A DNA stretch of 40,365 bases, from positions 1-40,365 of the IMG/VR virus record IMGVR_UViG_3300037193_002910; one strand, 5' to 3'. Positions 22,973 through 30,882 of the stretch are shown in pieces. Made by a program: the position numbers and the translations under genes. Numbering within the stretch: the stretch's first letter is position 1; every line of letters begins with the position of its first letter. The notes below the pieces were generated by a model that saw nothing but the letters and a program-made list of their open reading frames with translations, made no database searches and was not told the origin of the DNA. The stretch comes from a virus.

Positions 22973-23478
22973 TGAATCTCACCGACCTCCGCCAGGTCCA
23001 CACCGCCGGGCCACGCGACCCGCTCGGCCATCCCCGCTGCGAAGCCTGCGGGTTCATCTGGCCCTGTCCCGAGCTCCGCAACGCCCTCCCGTCGCAGACC
23101 GCCGACGAAATGGAGGTCGTCGCCCTCGTCGACATCGGCTGGTCGATCTGGCGGCTCCGGCCCGGCGGCCGCGACAGCTGGAACGACTGCCCCGCCGACG
23201 GCGGCACCGTCATCGGCTGGTGGGACCAACCCAACGACGACAACGACACCACCCAGAGGATCTTTCGGTGCGTCGACTTCCCCAAAGGACGGCACGCCTT
23301 CATCCAGATCCCCGCCGCCGACGTCGACGTCACCGCCTGCGCACTCCCCAACGCCTCGACGCTGCGTTCCCACTCGCGCCGACTCGCCCGCGAGTACTCG
23401 CAACGCAAAGGAACCGTCACCCAGCACGACCTGCAGCTCCTCGAGACGGCCCTCACCCTCATCCGCTGCGTCGCCTGA
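22972..23478 (+). CDS. Hypothetical early protein with Cys motif
   Basis: The 168-residue protein has an N-terminal CEACGFIWPC motif (C-x2-C-x5-C) preceded by HPR, a possible metal site. A compact alpha/beta region (EMEVVALVDIGWSIWRLRPGG...GTVIGWWDQPN) and a helical C-terminus follow. It sits two genes upstream of the RecT-like gene. No function is recognised. Confidence 0.55.
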   Translation: MNLTDLRQVHTAGPRDPLGHPRCEACGFIWPCPELRNALPSQTADEMEVVALVDIGWSIWRLRPGGRDSWNDCPADGGTVIGWWDQPNDDNDTTQRIFRCVDFPKGRHAFIQIPAADVDVTACALPNASTLRSHSRRLAREYSQRKGTVTQHDLQLLETALTLIRCVA

Positions 23479-23497
23479 CCGGAAGGGACCAGACCCC

Positions 23498-23773
23498 ATG
23501 CCCGACACGCCGCTGCAGTACTTCTCGACATGGCTCGCCCAGCACCGCCGCGGTGAACTCGACGCCGAGATCGCCGCCGCTCTGGCCGACGTTGCCGGCG
23601 CCGCTCAACAGACCGGTAAGAGCGGCTCCGTCACGATCGTGCTCAGTCTCAAGCCGAATCCGAACTCTGACAGGCCCGACCTTGTCGAGAGAGCAGTGTT
23701 CGACGAGGTCGTCGACGAAGTCGCCGCCGGCGCGAACCCGCCGGCGATCCTCCGCGGACCGGCACCGTCATGA
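23498..23773 (+). CDS. Small protein upstream of recT-like gene
   Basis: The 91-residue protein has a ribosome site GGAAGGGAC before ATG 23498. The N-terminal helix (YFSTWLAQHRRGELDAEIAAALADVAGAAQQTGKSG) leads into a strand SVTIVLSLKPN. This layout is common in small proteins beside phage recombination genes, but their role is not established. It overlaps the RecT-like start by 4 bases. Confidence 0.6.
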   Translation: MPDTPLQYFSTWLAQHRRGELDAEIAAALADVAGAAQQTGKSGSVTIVLSLKPNPNSDRPDLVERAVFDEVVDEVAAGANPPAILRGPAPS

Positions 23774-24906
23774 GCGGCCAGACCTCGCTCGTGCGGGCCT
23801 CCGCCGCGGCTCCGACCCTCTCGGAAAAAGCGTTCGAGACGATGAAGCGCCAGGCCGTCGTCCTCTCCAAGACCGAGCTCGTCCCCAAAGCTCTTCAAGG
23901 GAAACCCGAAGCAATCATGCTCGTCGGGATCTGGGGCGCCGAACACGGCATCCCACTCGCGACCGCCGTCCAGGAAGTCCACATCATCGAGAACCGTCCG
24001 TCGCCTTCGGCGCAGCTCCGCCTCGCCCTGATCCGCCGCTACGGCCACGAGATACGCTTCATCGACACCGATACCACCAAGGCTGTCCTGCGGGCCCGGC
24101 GCCGTGAGAACCACGACGACCCCGACGCCTGGGTCACCGTCACCTACAGCCTCGACGACGCTCGCAAAGCCGAACTCCTCGACGAGTGGGTCGAGCGGTG
24201 GCAGAAGGCCCCCGGCGCCAAATACGACAAGAAGTTCACCTACAAGATCGGCGACGACCGCGGCCGCGTCGACCTCACCGACGCCCCCGACTGGGTCCAC
24301 GAAGAGATCCAGGCCGGGCGCGTCCACTCCAAGGACAACTGGCGGAAGTACCCGAGCGACATGCTCAGGGCCCGCGCCGCCGGCGTCATGTCCCGCATGG
24401 AGTTCTCCGACGTCATGCTCGCCCTCGGAATCGACCTCTATACCCCCGAGGAGCTTGGTATCGACGTCGGCCAGGACCTCGACGAGCCCGCCGCCAGCGA
24501 GGGCGGGCCCGCCGACGAACACGACGACGGGGGAGGGGAGGTGATCGACGAAGCCGTCGTCGTCGAAGACCTCGCCCCGGAGCCGGAGGAGACACCACCC
24601 AGCCCGCCTCCGGCTCCGGGCGAGACCCCGCCGACCAGCTCCGCCGAACCCCAGCCTGCCGGGCCGCCCCAGGAACATCCCGTGCCCCGCCCCGGCCCAG
24701 GGGAACGCCAGGACCAGGCCGACCTCCGCTACCGGCTCTGGGCCCACGTCCCGAACGAGGACAAGGCCGACGTGCGGGCCTGGCTCGAACGGTGCGGCCT
24801 CGACCCCGACGACAACAACATCTCCGAAGGCAAGGTCGCCGCCGTCAACGCCGAGCTCGACCGGCGCGGCTACCCCACGATCGACCGTCCCACCGGCTCG
24901 GCCTGA
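23770..24906 (+). CDS. recT: RecT-family single-strand annealing protein
   Basis: The 378-residue protein has a RecT-like domain over about residues 15-230. Typical parts are LPKALQGKPEAIMLVGIWGAEHGIP...QEVHIIENRPSPSAQLRLALIRRYGHEIRF, then WVTVTYSLDDARKAELLDEW and a late KDNWRKYPSDMLRARAAGVMSRMEFSDVMLALG signature. Such proteins anneal single strands during recombination-dependent replication. The C-terminal third is an acidic and proline-rich linker (about 240-310) followed by a small helical domain, longer than in minimal RecT proteins. No partner exonuclease gene is recognised next to it. Confidence 0.75.
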   Translation: MSGQTSLVRASAAAPTLSEKAFETMKRQAVVLSKTELVPKALQGKPEAIMLVGIWGAEHGIPLATAVQEVHIIENRPSPSAQLRLALIRRYGHEIRFIDTDTTKAVLRARRRENHDDPDAWVTVTYSLDDARKAELLDEWVERWQKAPGAKYDKKFTYKIGDDRGRVDLTDAPDWVHEEIQAGRVHSKDNWRKYPSDMLRARAAGVMSRMEFSDVMLALGIDLYTPEELGIDVGQDLDEPAASEGGPADEHDDGGGEVIDEAVVVEDLAPEPEETPPSPPPAPGETPPTSSAEPQPAGPPQEHPVPRPGPGERQDQADLRYRLWAHVPNEDKADVRAWLERCGLDPDDNNISEGKVAAVNAELDRRGYPTIDRPTGSA

Positions 24907-24918
24907 CCAACGGAACGG

Positions 24919-26400
24919 ATGACCCGCCAACGATCACCCAACCCGGCCCCGCACGACAAGGACGACGAAGCCGCCCTCCTCGGAGCGGCGCTCCTCACCC
25001 GCGAAGCCGCCCAACTCGTCGCCGAGCGCACCACCGAAGCCGACTTCTACGTCCCGTTCCACAAACGGATCCGGGCCGCCATCGCCGACCTCGTCGCCGG
25101 CGGCCAGGCCGTCGACATCGCCACCGTCGGCTCTGACCTGTCCCGCCGCAACGGCGTCGCCTCGGTCGACGAGGCAAAGCAGGCGCTTCTCCGCCTCCAG
25201 GCGGCCTGCCCGGCGTCGTCGAATGCCCCCGCCTACCTCCGCAACGTGCGTAGCTGGACACGGCGCCGCCGGGCCATCGGCCTCGCCGACCAGCTCCGCC
25301 AGCAGGCCGTCCGCGACCAGCCCATCGAAGGGGTCATCGCCCAGATCGAAGGGCTCGTCGCCGAAGAGAAGATCGACACCACCAGCTGGCACGAACTGCC
25401 GCTCCTCGGTGTCCTCGAAGGCGAACCGGAAGACGACCAGCCAACCATGCTCGTCCGAGACGACGGCGCCTGCCTCATCTACCCCGGCCGGGTCCACGTC
25501 TTCGCCGGCGAACCCGAATCCGGCAAGACGTGGCTCGCCCTCCACGTGTGCGACGAGCAGATGGGCTGCGGCCGCCACGTTGTCTACATCGACTTCGAAG
25601 ACACCCTCGCCGGGGTGGTCGCCCGGCTCCTCGCCCTCGAGGTCGACGCCCAGACGGTCCTCTCCCGGTTCCACTACATCCGGCCCGCCGACCCGTTCAG
25701 CCCCGAGGGCCGCCACGCCCTCGTCGAGCTCCTCACCCGCACCCAGCCGGCCGTCGTCGTCATCGACGGCCTCACCGAGGCCTTGACACTGCACGGCCTG
25801 GCCCTCGAATCGAACCGGGACGTCGCCCAGTTCCTCGAGCTCGTCCCCCGCTTCATCGCCCGCCAGGGCCCGGCGGTCGTGATCATCGACCACGTCGAGA
25901 AGGACAAGGAACGGCGGGGCCGGTGGGCCATCGGAGCGCAGCACAAGCTGGCCGGCGTCGACGGCGTCTCCTACGGCCTCGAGGTCGTCAAACCGGTCGT
26001 CCGCGACGGCGACGGCCTGGTCCGCCTCGTCGTGGCCAAGGACCGGCCCGGCCATGTCCGCCGCGTGGCATTTGAACGCAAGACCGCCGCCGAGGTCGCC
26101 ACCACCTCCGAGAAGGACGTCCTCACCGTCACCTTGACCACTCCCGGTGGCAAATTGAGAGGGGCGGAATGGCGGCCGACAGGGCTCATGGAACGCCTCT
26201 CGATGTGGCTGGAACGCAACCCGGGGGCCAACACCAGGCTCATCCGGGCGTCCGTCACGGGGAAGGGACCGTCGATCGACGAGGCCCTCAAGTATCTCGT
26301 CGCCGACGGTCACGCCGTCATCGAAATCGGCCCCCGAGGAGCTCACCTCTACCGGATCAAGACCGCCTATCGGGAACACCCCGAGGACGACTCCGAATGA
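24919..26400 (+). CDS. DnaB-N / RepA-like replicative helicase
   Basis: The 493-residue protein has a DnaB N-terminal domain (about residues 10-110; EAALLGAALLTREAAQLVAERTTEADFY...HKRIRAAI). A RecA-type ATPase core of the RepA/AAA_25 kind follows, with Walker A GEPESGKT (about 197-204) and Walker B AVVVIDGL (about 278-285). The C-terminal region looks like a winged-helix unit (MERLSMWLERNPGANTRLIRASVTGKGPSIDEALKYL). It should unwind DNA at the phage origin. The iteron-like array begins right after its stop. The start has GGAACGG upstream. Confidence 0.8.
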   Translation: MTRQRSPNPAPHDKDDEAALLGAALLTREAAQLVAERTTEADFYVPFHKRIRAAIADLVAGGQAVDIATVGSDLSRRNGVASVDEAKQALLRLQAACPASSNAPAYLRNVRSWTRRRRAIGLADQLRQQAVRDQPIEGVIAQIEGLVAEEKIDTTSWHELPLLGVLEGEPEDDQPTMLVRDDGACLIYPGRVHVFAGEPESGKTWLALHVCDEQMGCGRHVVYIDFEDTLAGVVARLLALEVDAQTVLSRFHYIRPADPFSPEGRHALVELLTRTQPAVVVIDGLTEALTLHGLALESNRDVAQFLELVPRFIARQGPAVVIIDHVEKDKERRGRWAIGAQHKLAGVDGVSYGLEVVKPVVRDGDGLVRLVVAKDRPGHVRRVAFERKTAAEVATTSEKDVLTVTLTTPGGKLRGAEWRPTGLMERLSMWLERNPGANTRLIRASVTGKGPSIDEALKYLVADGHAVIEIGPRGAHLYRIKTAYREHPEDDSE

Positions 26401-26554
26401 CCGTGTCCCACCGTGTCCCCACCGTGTCCCGGCTCCGGGGGACACGCTCTGACCCACTGTGTCCCCGTGTCCCCCCCCCGAAGGGGACACGGTGGTCAGG
26501 CAGTCCCGAAGACACCCACCTCGGAAACGACCGTGTCCCGACAGAAAGGGACAC
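26401..26554. repeat. GTGTCCC iteron/hairpin array, putative origin
   Basis: The heptamer GTGTCCC occurs six times forward (26403, 26413, 26424, 26459, 26467, 26533) and three times inverted (26439, 26484, 26548) in about 150 bases. Several copies are extended to CCGTGTCCC. The inverted copies create hairpins; the best has a perfect 10-base stem CCGTGTCCCC/GGGGACACGG at about 26465-26492. A 60-codon frame crosses the array (26397-26579) but its residues only mirror the repeats. The place next to the helicase suggests a replication origin or initiator-binding region. Confidence 0.65.
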
Positions 26555-26578
26555 AGTCAAAACCCGCGGGGCGACCTG

Positions 26579-27319
26579 ATGAGCACCATCGAACAGCTCA
26601 CCACCACCAGGCCCGCGACGTTCTGGGCCGAAGGGAACTGCCGCGACCTCCCCGCCGACTGGTTCCACCCCGACCGGGGCGAATCGACAGGCGAGGCACG
26701 GGCGGTCTGCGCCGCCTGCCCCGTCCGGCCCGACTGCCTCCAGTGGGCCATCACCAACGGCGAGCGTTTCGGAGTCTGGGGCGGAACCTCGGAGCGTGAA
26801 CGCCGGCGGATCCGACGGCGTCTCGCCGCCGGAGATCCCGTGCCCGAACTCGAGCCCGACTGGACACCCACCGACAGCCGAGGCCGACCACCCCTGCTCG
26901 TCCTGCCGCCGACCCCGGAGGAACCCGAAGTGGATCTCGCCACTGCCACCCCGGAGCCCACCACCAACAACGGGACGGGCCCGCCGCTCGACCCGGCCAC
27001 CGGCCGGCCCACCGACGTCTGCGTCAACTGCGGGAAGCGCTACACCCCGAAGCGCCGCGACCAGCGGTTCCACACCAAGGAATGCGCACGAGCCTGGTAC
27101 GCCACCCACCCCAGAGGCGAAAACGGCAAGCGCACCCCTCGGATCCGCAAACCTCGCCGCGCCGCCGAAGCGCCCGTGCCGGTCACCACGACCGCTACCG
27201 CCGGGCCCGGCGTCGACGTCCAGGCCCTCCTCGGCCAGCTCCTCACCGCCTGTGACCGGTGGGCAATCGAAGCCGACCTCGGCGACATCCGCGTCTCGGT
27301 CACCCGAGGCTGCCGCTGA
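26579..27319 (+). CDS. WhiB-like regulator with second zinc site
   Basis: The 246-residue protein has an N-terminal WhiB domain (about residues 12-80) with Cys21, Cys44, Cys47 and Cys53 in the C-x(n)-C-x2-C-x5-C order for a 4Fe-4S cluster. GVWGG is at 65-69, followed by a basic segment ERERRRIRRR for DNA contact. A Pro-rich linker leads to a second metal site CVNCGKRYTPKRRDQRFHTKEC (about 147-168), and a basic and helical C-terminus. WhiB-like proteins bind sigma-factor region 4 and are confined to actinobacteria and their phages. Usual length is about 80-130 residues, so this is an extended form. It may redirect host or phage transcription. Confidence 0.85.
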   Translation: MSTIEQLTTTRPATFWAEGNCRDLPADWFHPDRGESTGEARAVCAACPVRPDCLQWAITNGERFGVWGGTSERERRRIRRRLAAGDPVPELEPDWTPTDSRGRPPLLVLPPTPEEPEVDLATATPEPTTNNGTGPPLDPATGRPTDVCVNCGKRYTPKRRDQRFHTKECARAWYATHPRGENGKRTPRIRKPRRAAEAPVPVTTTATAGPGVDVQALLGQLLTACDRWAIEADLGDIRVSVTRGCR

Positions 27320-27882
27320 TGCGCCTCTGCGGCTACTGGACCCAGACGCGGCCGAGCGACCCGCTCTCGCCATGCGCCGCCGGACCCCTCCTTCCCGGCG
27401 ACAACCCAGAACTCCTCCGCTGCGCCCGCTGCAGCGGCTGGACACCCCACGGCGGACTCCCCAGCATCGAACGAGTCGCCATCCTCACCCGCGAGATCAC
27501 CAGCCTCACCACCCGCCTAGCCGACGACTACGCCTGGGCCCACGGAATCGCCTTCGCCCCCGGCAGCGGCAACGGCGCCGGGAGACGACGCGGGGGGCAC
27601 AGCGACCCGACCGGCGGTGTCATCGCAGACCAGACCCGCATCACCGTCCGCGCCTACACCGCCATCGCCGCCCGCCTACTCGAGGGCGCCGTACGGAGCC
27701 TCCGCAACGCCGACGAAGCCATCGGCGACGCCCTCTACGCAGCCGAACCACCCGGCCCGAAAGATCACACCCCCGCCCCATTCCACGACCCGGCCACGCT
27801 CTACCCCGGCCGGCCCGATCTCGCCGAAGCTCACGCCGCTCAGGACCGGCGCCACATCCGAGGCGAGGGGATCCCCACGTGA
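27319..27882 (+). CDS. Conserved-looking hypothetical protein with Cys pair
   Basis: The 187-residue protein begins with a Cys-containing segment (LCGYW...SPCAAG...LRCARCSGW). A helical core follows (IERVAILTREITSLTTRLADDYAWAHGIAFAPG...TRITVRAYTAIAARLLEGAVRSLRNADEAIGDAL). This layout is familiar from early regions of actinobacterial phages, but no function is known to me. TGATG overlap with the WhiB gene fixes the start; the end overlaps a 31-residue ORF. Confidence 0.6.
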   Translation: MRLCGYWTQTRPSDPLSPCAAGPLLPGDNPELLRCARCSGWTPHGGLPSIERVAILTREITSLTTRLADDYAWAHGIAFAPGSGNGAGRRRGGHSDPTGGVIADQTRITVRAYTAIAARLLEGAVRSLRNADEAIGDALYAAEPPGPKDHTPAPFHDPATLYPGRPDLAEAHAAQDRRHIRGEGIPT

Positions 27883-27974
27883 CGCCCGCTCAGCAGGTCG
27901 CCTGGGAACACCGATGGTACCTGGCCGGTGAGACAGCTCACCCCGTTGCGGGGACTGGCAGGAGTAGCCCATGA
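27879..27974 (+). CDS. 31-residue coupled ORF
   Basis: GTG 27879 overlaps the upstream stop (GTGA) and its TGA overlaps the next ATG (ATGA). It encodes MTPAQQVAWEHRWYLAGETA... with no stop gap on either side. The perfect fit into the chain of 4-base overlaps supports translation even though the product is very short. Confidence 0.5.
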   Translation: MTPAQQVAWEHRWYLAGETAHPVAGTGRSSP

Positions 27975-28270
27975 CGTTCTTCGACCGGTTCGCGGACTGG
28001 GTCGCCGACCACGTTTCCCGCCCCTGGTTCTTCAGCTTCTGCCTGGGACTCGTCGCCGGCTGGGCGATCGGGCTGCCGTTCGTCGGCGTCCGCAACGAGC
28101 TGTGGCATCTCGCACTCAACAGCCCAACGACCGCGATCACCTTCCTCCTAGTAGCGCTCCTTCACAACACACAGGAACGGTTCGAGGACGCCACCAACCA
28201 GCGCCTCGAGGAGATCCTCGAAGTCCTCGGCACCTACGACCCCGTCGACGACGAAGGACAGAAGCCGTGA
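27971..28270 (+). CDS. Fet4-like low-affinity iron permease family membrane protein
   Basis: The 99-residue protein has two membrane helices, about residues 18-37 (PWFFSFCLGLVAGWAIGLPF) and 50-68 (PTTAITFLLVALLHNTQ). The pattern FFDRFADWVADHVSRPWFF...LWHLALNSPTTAITFLLVALLHNTQ...RLEEILEVLG matches the low-affinity iron permease family: FDRF, W-L-x-N-(S/T)-x-TTx-TFL, (Q/H)NTQ, K/RL-EL. Family members that are this small are not proven transporters. It could alter host ion balance or act as a superinfection factor. The ATGA overlap fixes the start. Confidence 0.65.
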   Translation: MTFFDRFADWVADHVSRPWFFSFCLGLVAGWAIGLPFVGVRNELWHLALNSPTTAITFLLVALLHNTQERFEDATNQRLEEILEVLGTYDPVDDEGQKP

Positions 28271-28593
28271 CCGCTCCGGACGCCCCCGAACCCGCACAGG
28301 TCGCCGAAAGAGCAGCGTTTTCGGCCGCGGATATGTGCGGACGATTAGTGCGGCCCCACCGCCACCTGTGCCCCGAGGCCGACCTCCGCGACGCCATGAC
28401 CGACGACGAGTTCTGGGCGCACGTCTACCCCCAGGGCGACGACGGCCCCGACACCGAGGGACCGGAGGACTTCGATCTCCTGCGCCACTACGGCCGGGCC
28501 TGCGAGGTCTGCGGCGAGCTGGGGCCGTGCGGCTACGACGCCGAGGGACGGCCCATGATCCACACCGAAGAGGAGGCCAACCCAGATGCATGA
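28267..28593 (+). CDS. Small acidic protein with Cys-rich C-terminus
   Basis: The 108-residue acidic protein has a middle segment MCGRLVRPHRHLCPEADLRDAMTDDEFWAHVYP. A C-terminal CEVCGELGPCGYD motif (C-x2-C-x5-C) could bind metal together with nearby His. The GTG start overlaps the upstream stop, and the end overlaps the next ATG by 8 bases. No family is recognised. Confidence 0.55.
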   Translation: MTAPDAPEPAQVAERAAFSAADMCGRLVRPHRHLCPEADLRDAMTDDEFWAHVYPQGDDGPDTEGPEDFDLLRHYGRACEVCGELGPCGYDAEGRPMIHTEEEANPDA

Positions 28594-29167
28594 TCCGATG
28601 GTCGTCGCCTGGGAGATCCCGTCCCCCTTCATCCGCCGGGAGAAGTACCGGGACGCCCGGCCCGGCCAGCCCCGCTGGACCCTTGGCCGGAGGCGTCGCA
28701 CGAACCCGGAGAACCTCGGTGAGCCGGTCTACTCCTGGTATCGGCCCAAGGGCTGGGAGCCGAAGCTCGCCGGTCGGGCCTTCGGGCTGAGGCAGTTCGC
28801 CACCATCTGGCACGTCGAGCCCGGAGGCCACGACAGCGGCGACATCTGCAAGCACTGGATCGACGGGAAGCACACCAACGCCTGGCGCTGGCACGTCCAC
28901 CACTGGCACATCCAGGTCATCCCCTACCAGCGGGTCGAGCGGTGGCTCCGAGCCCGCTGCGGCGAATGCGGGCGGCGGTTCTTCTGGAAGGACTCCCGCC
29001 ACGGCTACATGAGCAGCGACACCGTCTACCACGACAAGTGCATGACCCTTCGCCACGTTCAAGGCCAGCTCGCCGACGCGACGAAGGTGCTTCAGGGCAC
29101 AGCCGACAACACCGAGTGCTGGCGGGTCGGTTACCGGCTCGACAACCTCGACAAGGAGACATCATGA
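28586..29167 (+). CDS. Hypothetical protein with Trp/His-rich core and zinc motif
   Basis: The 193-residue protein has a Trp- and His-rich core (ATIWHVEPGGHDSGDICKHWIDGKHTNAWRWHVHHWHIQVIPYQ). A likely zinc knuckle follows (CGECGRRFFWKDSRHGYMSSDTVYHDKC), with C-x2-C, His and a final Cys. Similar layouts occur in early genes of actinobacterial phages without known function. ATG 28586 is used; an in-frame ATG lies four codons downstream. Confidence 0.6.
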   Translation: MHDPMVVAWEIPSPFIRREKYRDARPGQPRWTLGRRRRTNPENLGEPVYSWYRPKGWEPKLAGRAFGLRQFATIWHVEPGGHDSGDICKHWIDGKHTNAWRWHVHHWHIQVIPYQRVERWLRARCGECGRRFFWKDSRHGYMSSDTVYHDKCMTLRHVQGQLADATKVLQGTADNTECWRVGYRLDNLDKETS

Positions 29168-29652
29168 GCGACGACGGAGCCGATCTCGGCATGACCGCCG
29201 AGGATGGGATGCGAGGCGCCCTCGGCGATGAGAGCGTGAACGAGGAAGCGACCCGTCGGACACCAGCCGAACTGCTGGCCGAGATCCAAGCAGACCAGGC
29301 GAACACCTACAGCGGCTGCGCCAACCGAGCAGCTCTAGCCATCCTCGATCTGTTCAGGACCGAGCCTGAAGCGATGGGGTGGCCCGCCACACCGGAAGGT
29401 GCCTTCCACGTCAAGGCAACGGGCCAACTGGCCACGCCCGAGGAGCTTCGGTCCCTCTCGTTCGATGACATGGAGTTCCGCCCGACCGGCCCCGACCTCT
29501 ACGAGACGGTCAAGGCGCAGCGCCCCGATCTCTACGACGAGGTGTTCAGCGCGATGACTGGCTTCCAGTGGGGGTGGGCTGTCAACGCCGCCAAGTACAT
29601 CGTCGGCGCTCCGCCCGTTCCCAACCCGGCGATCATGACCATCGGCGGATGA
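29164..29652 (+). CDS. Hypothetical protein, last gene of early operon
   Basis: The 162-residue acidic protein is mostly helical (ADQANTYSGCANRAALAILDLFRTEPEAM) and ends GFQWGWAVNAAKYIVGAPPVPNPAIMTIGG. That last segment is typical of small phage proteins with an unknown role. The ATGA overlap places it in the early operon, and its stop lies 5 bases from the stop of the leftward recombinase, so transcription converges. Confidence 0.55.
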   Translation: MSDDGADLGMTAEDGMRGALGDESVNEEATRRTPAELLAEIQADQANTYSGCANRAALAILDLFRTEPEAMGWPATPEGAFHVKATGQLATPEELRSLSFDDMEFRPTGPDLYETVKAQRPDLYDEVFSAMTGFQWGWAVNAAKYIVGAPPVPNPAIMTIGG

Positions 29653-29657
29653 GCCCG

Positions 29658-30557
29658 CTACGCCCCGCCGACGAGGAAGGCCGCGACGACGTAGTTGCCG
29701 TGCCGGTCGAGGTTGTTCCTGGCCCGGTCGTACCGCGTGGTCGTCCGGGGATCAGCGTGACGCGCAGCAATCTGAACATCCCGCAGGGGAACCCCGGCGT
29801 CGAGCATGGCGGTGATGTACGTGTGGCGCAGGGAGTGTGGACTGATGCGCTTCGTGATGCCCGCCTTCTTGCAAAGACGCTTCACGATCCTGCCCGCCAT
29901 GTCTCTGGTCATCGGCAGGCCGGTGGCCGACAGCAGCACGTTGCCCTCTTTGCGGTCCCCGATGGCGAGGTCGATGGCCCGGAAGATCGGCGGGGGCATC
30001 GGGACCGTGGCTCGCTTATGGCCTTTCCCGAGAACGCGTATCGTGCGATGGCCTCGTTCGCGGCCGAGGTCCTCGATGTGGATCGAGCACGCCTCGGACA
30101 CCCGGAAGCCCAGCAGGCCGAGCATGATGATCAGGGCGTGTTCCATGACGGTGCCTCCGGCGGCCACGGCCAGGAGGTGGCCCATCTCCATCCGGTCGAG
30201 CCCGTTGGTGGTGGACTCATTGTCGATGGCGGGCCGGCGGACGTAGGCGGCCGGGTTCGAGTTGATGTACCCGTCGAGGTGGGCGAACTTGTAGAACCCC
30301 GCCACGGTGGAGATGCGCCGCTTGACGGTGGACAGGGCGAGCCGTGTCTCCATGTCCCTGGCCCAGACCTCGATGTGTGCCCGCTTCACCTTGAACAGGT
30401 GCAGCTTGGCTGTCTCGCACCATCGGAAGAAGTCCCGCAGGTCGTAGACATAGCCCGTCCGGGTCGGTTCCCCATAACGGGCCAGGAAGCCAGCGATGGC
30501 GAGCTGCACCGGATCGAGGTAGTCGATCTCAACAGTGGCAAGGGCGTTTCGGGCCAT
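29658..30557 (-). CDS. Tyrosine recombinase A (XerC/D-like)
   Basis: The 299-residue protein has an N-terminal SAM-like core-binding domain (GFLARYGEPTRTGYVYDLRDFFRWCETAKLHLF) and a complete catalytic domain. Visible residues are LGFRVSEAC with the first Arg, GKGHKRATVP with the Lys, PHSLRHTY with His and Arg, ARHADPRTTTRYDR with the second His and the Tyr. It is a paralogue of the rightward recombinase at 31663, sharing VSEAC, PHSLRH, LDAGVPLRDVQ and DPRTT. It faces away from that gene. The ATG at 30557 gives a normal family length; the frame extends to 30638. Roles in integration, inversion or multimer resolution are possible. Confidence 0.85.
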   Translation of the reverse strand: MARNALATVEIDYLDPVQLAIAGFLARYGEPTRTGYVYDLRDFFRWCETAKLHLFKVKRAHIEVWARDMETRLALSTVKRRISTVAGFYKFAHLDGYINSNPAAYVRRPAIDNESTTNGLDRMEMGHLLAVAAGGTVMEHALIIMLGLLGFRVSEACSIHIEDLGRERGHRTIRVLGKGHKRATVPMPPPIFRAIDLAIGDRKEGNVLLSATGLPMTRDMAGRIVKRLCKKAGITKRISPHSLRHTYITAMLDAGVPLRDVQIAARHADPRTTTRYDRARNNLDRHGNYVVAAFLVGGA

Positions 30558-30559
30558 GG

Positions 30560-30647
30560 TGCAACAGTTCGACGTGCGGAGAACCCGCACCTCTGGGGCT
30601 GCAACAGTAACCCGCCGGGAAACGACTCCAGCCTGCAACGGTACGAC
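30560..30647. repeat. Three TGCAAC-type repeats upstream of recombinase A
   Basis: TGCAACAGTTCGAC (30560), TGCAACAGTAACCC (30600) and TGCAACGGTACGAC (30634) are similar direct repeats spaced 40 and 34 bases apart. A short palindrome GTGCGG-agaac-CCGCAC (30574-30590) lies between the first two. They could be recombinase arm sites or operators. Confidence 0.45.
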
Positions 30648-30666
30648 GGTTCTCGGAGCGATTCCG

Positions 30667-30882
30667 ATGGCTGATACGGGATCCGATCGTCGCGCCGAAA
30701 GTGTGCGGGTCCAAGTGGGCGTCCGCTACTGCGTGAACCATGACGGCGTCGCCAACGAGGACGACGAATACTGCGACTTCTACCGGGACGAACCCGATCC
30801 CTGCGATCTGCGTCAGCTCTGGTACGAGGAGCCCGCCACCGAACAGTTCGACGGAGAGGTGTCACGCGATGCCGATACCTGA
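30667..30882 (+). CDS. Small acidic protein with Cys/His motif
   Basis: The 71-residue protein is preceded by GGAGCG about 8 bases upstream of ATG 30667. Cys residues in RYCVNHDG...EYCDFYRDEPDPCDL may bind metal. The protein is very acidic. It is the first of a run of tiny rightward genes between the two recombinases. Function is unknown. Confidence 0.5.
   Translation: MADTGSDRRAESVRVQVGVRYCVNHDGVANEDDEYCDFYRDEPDPCDLRQLWYEEPATEQFDGEVSRDADT

Noticed and set aside
24934-26490. Leftward 518-codon open frame over the helicase
   Set aside because: Antisense to a gene with clear Walker motifs; the Asp/Gly/Val-rich composition is typical of a mirrored GC-rich gene.
26401-26554. CRISPR array
   Set aside because: Repeats are only 7-10 bases, in both orientations, with irregular spacing, and no cas genes are present.
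26397-26579. 60-codon frame through the GTGTCCC array
   Set aside because: It has an ATGA overlap with the helicase gene, but its residues only translate the DNA repeats (V-P-x-V-S/G-T-R); a DNA-level function explains it better.
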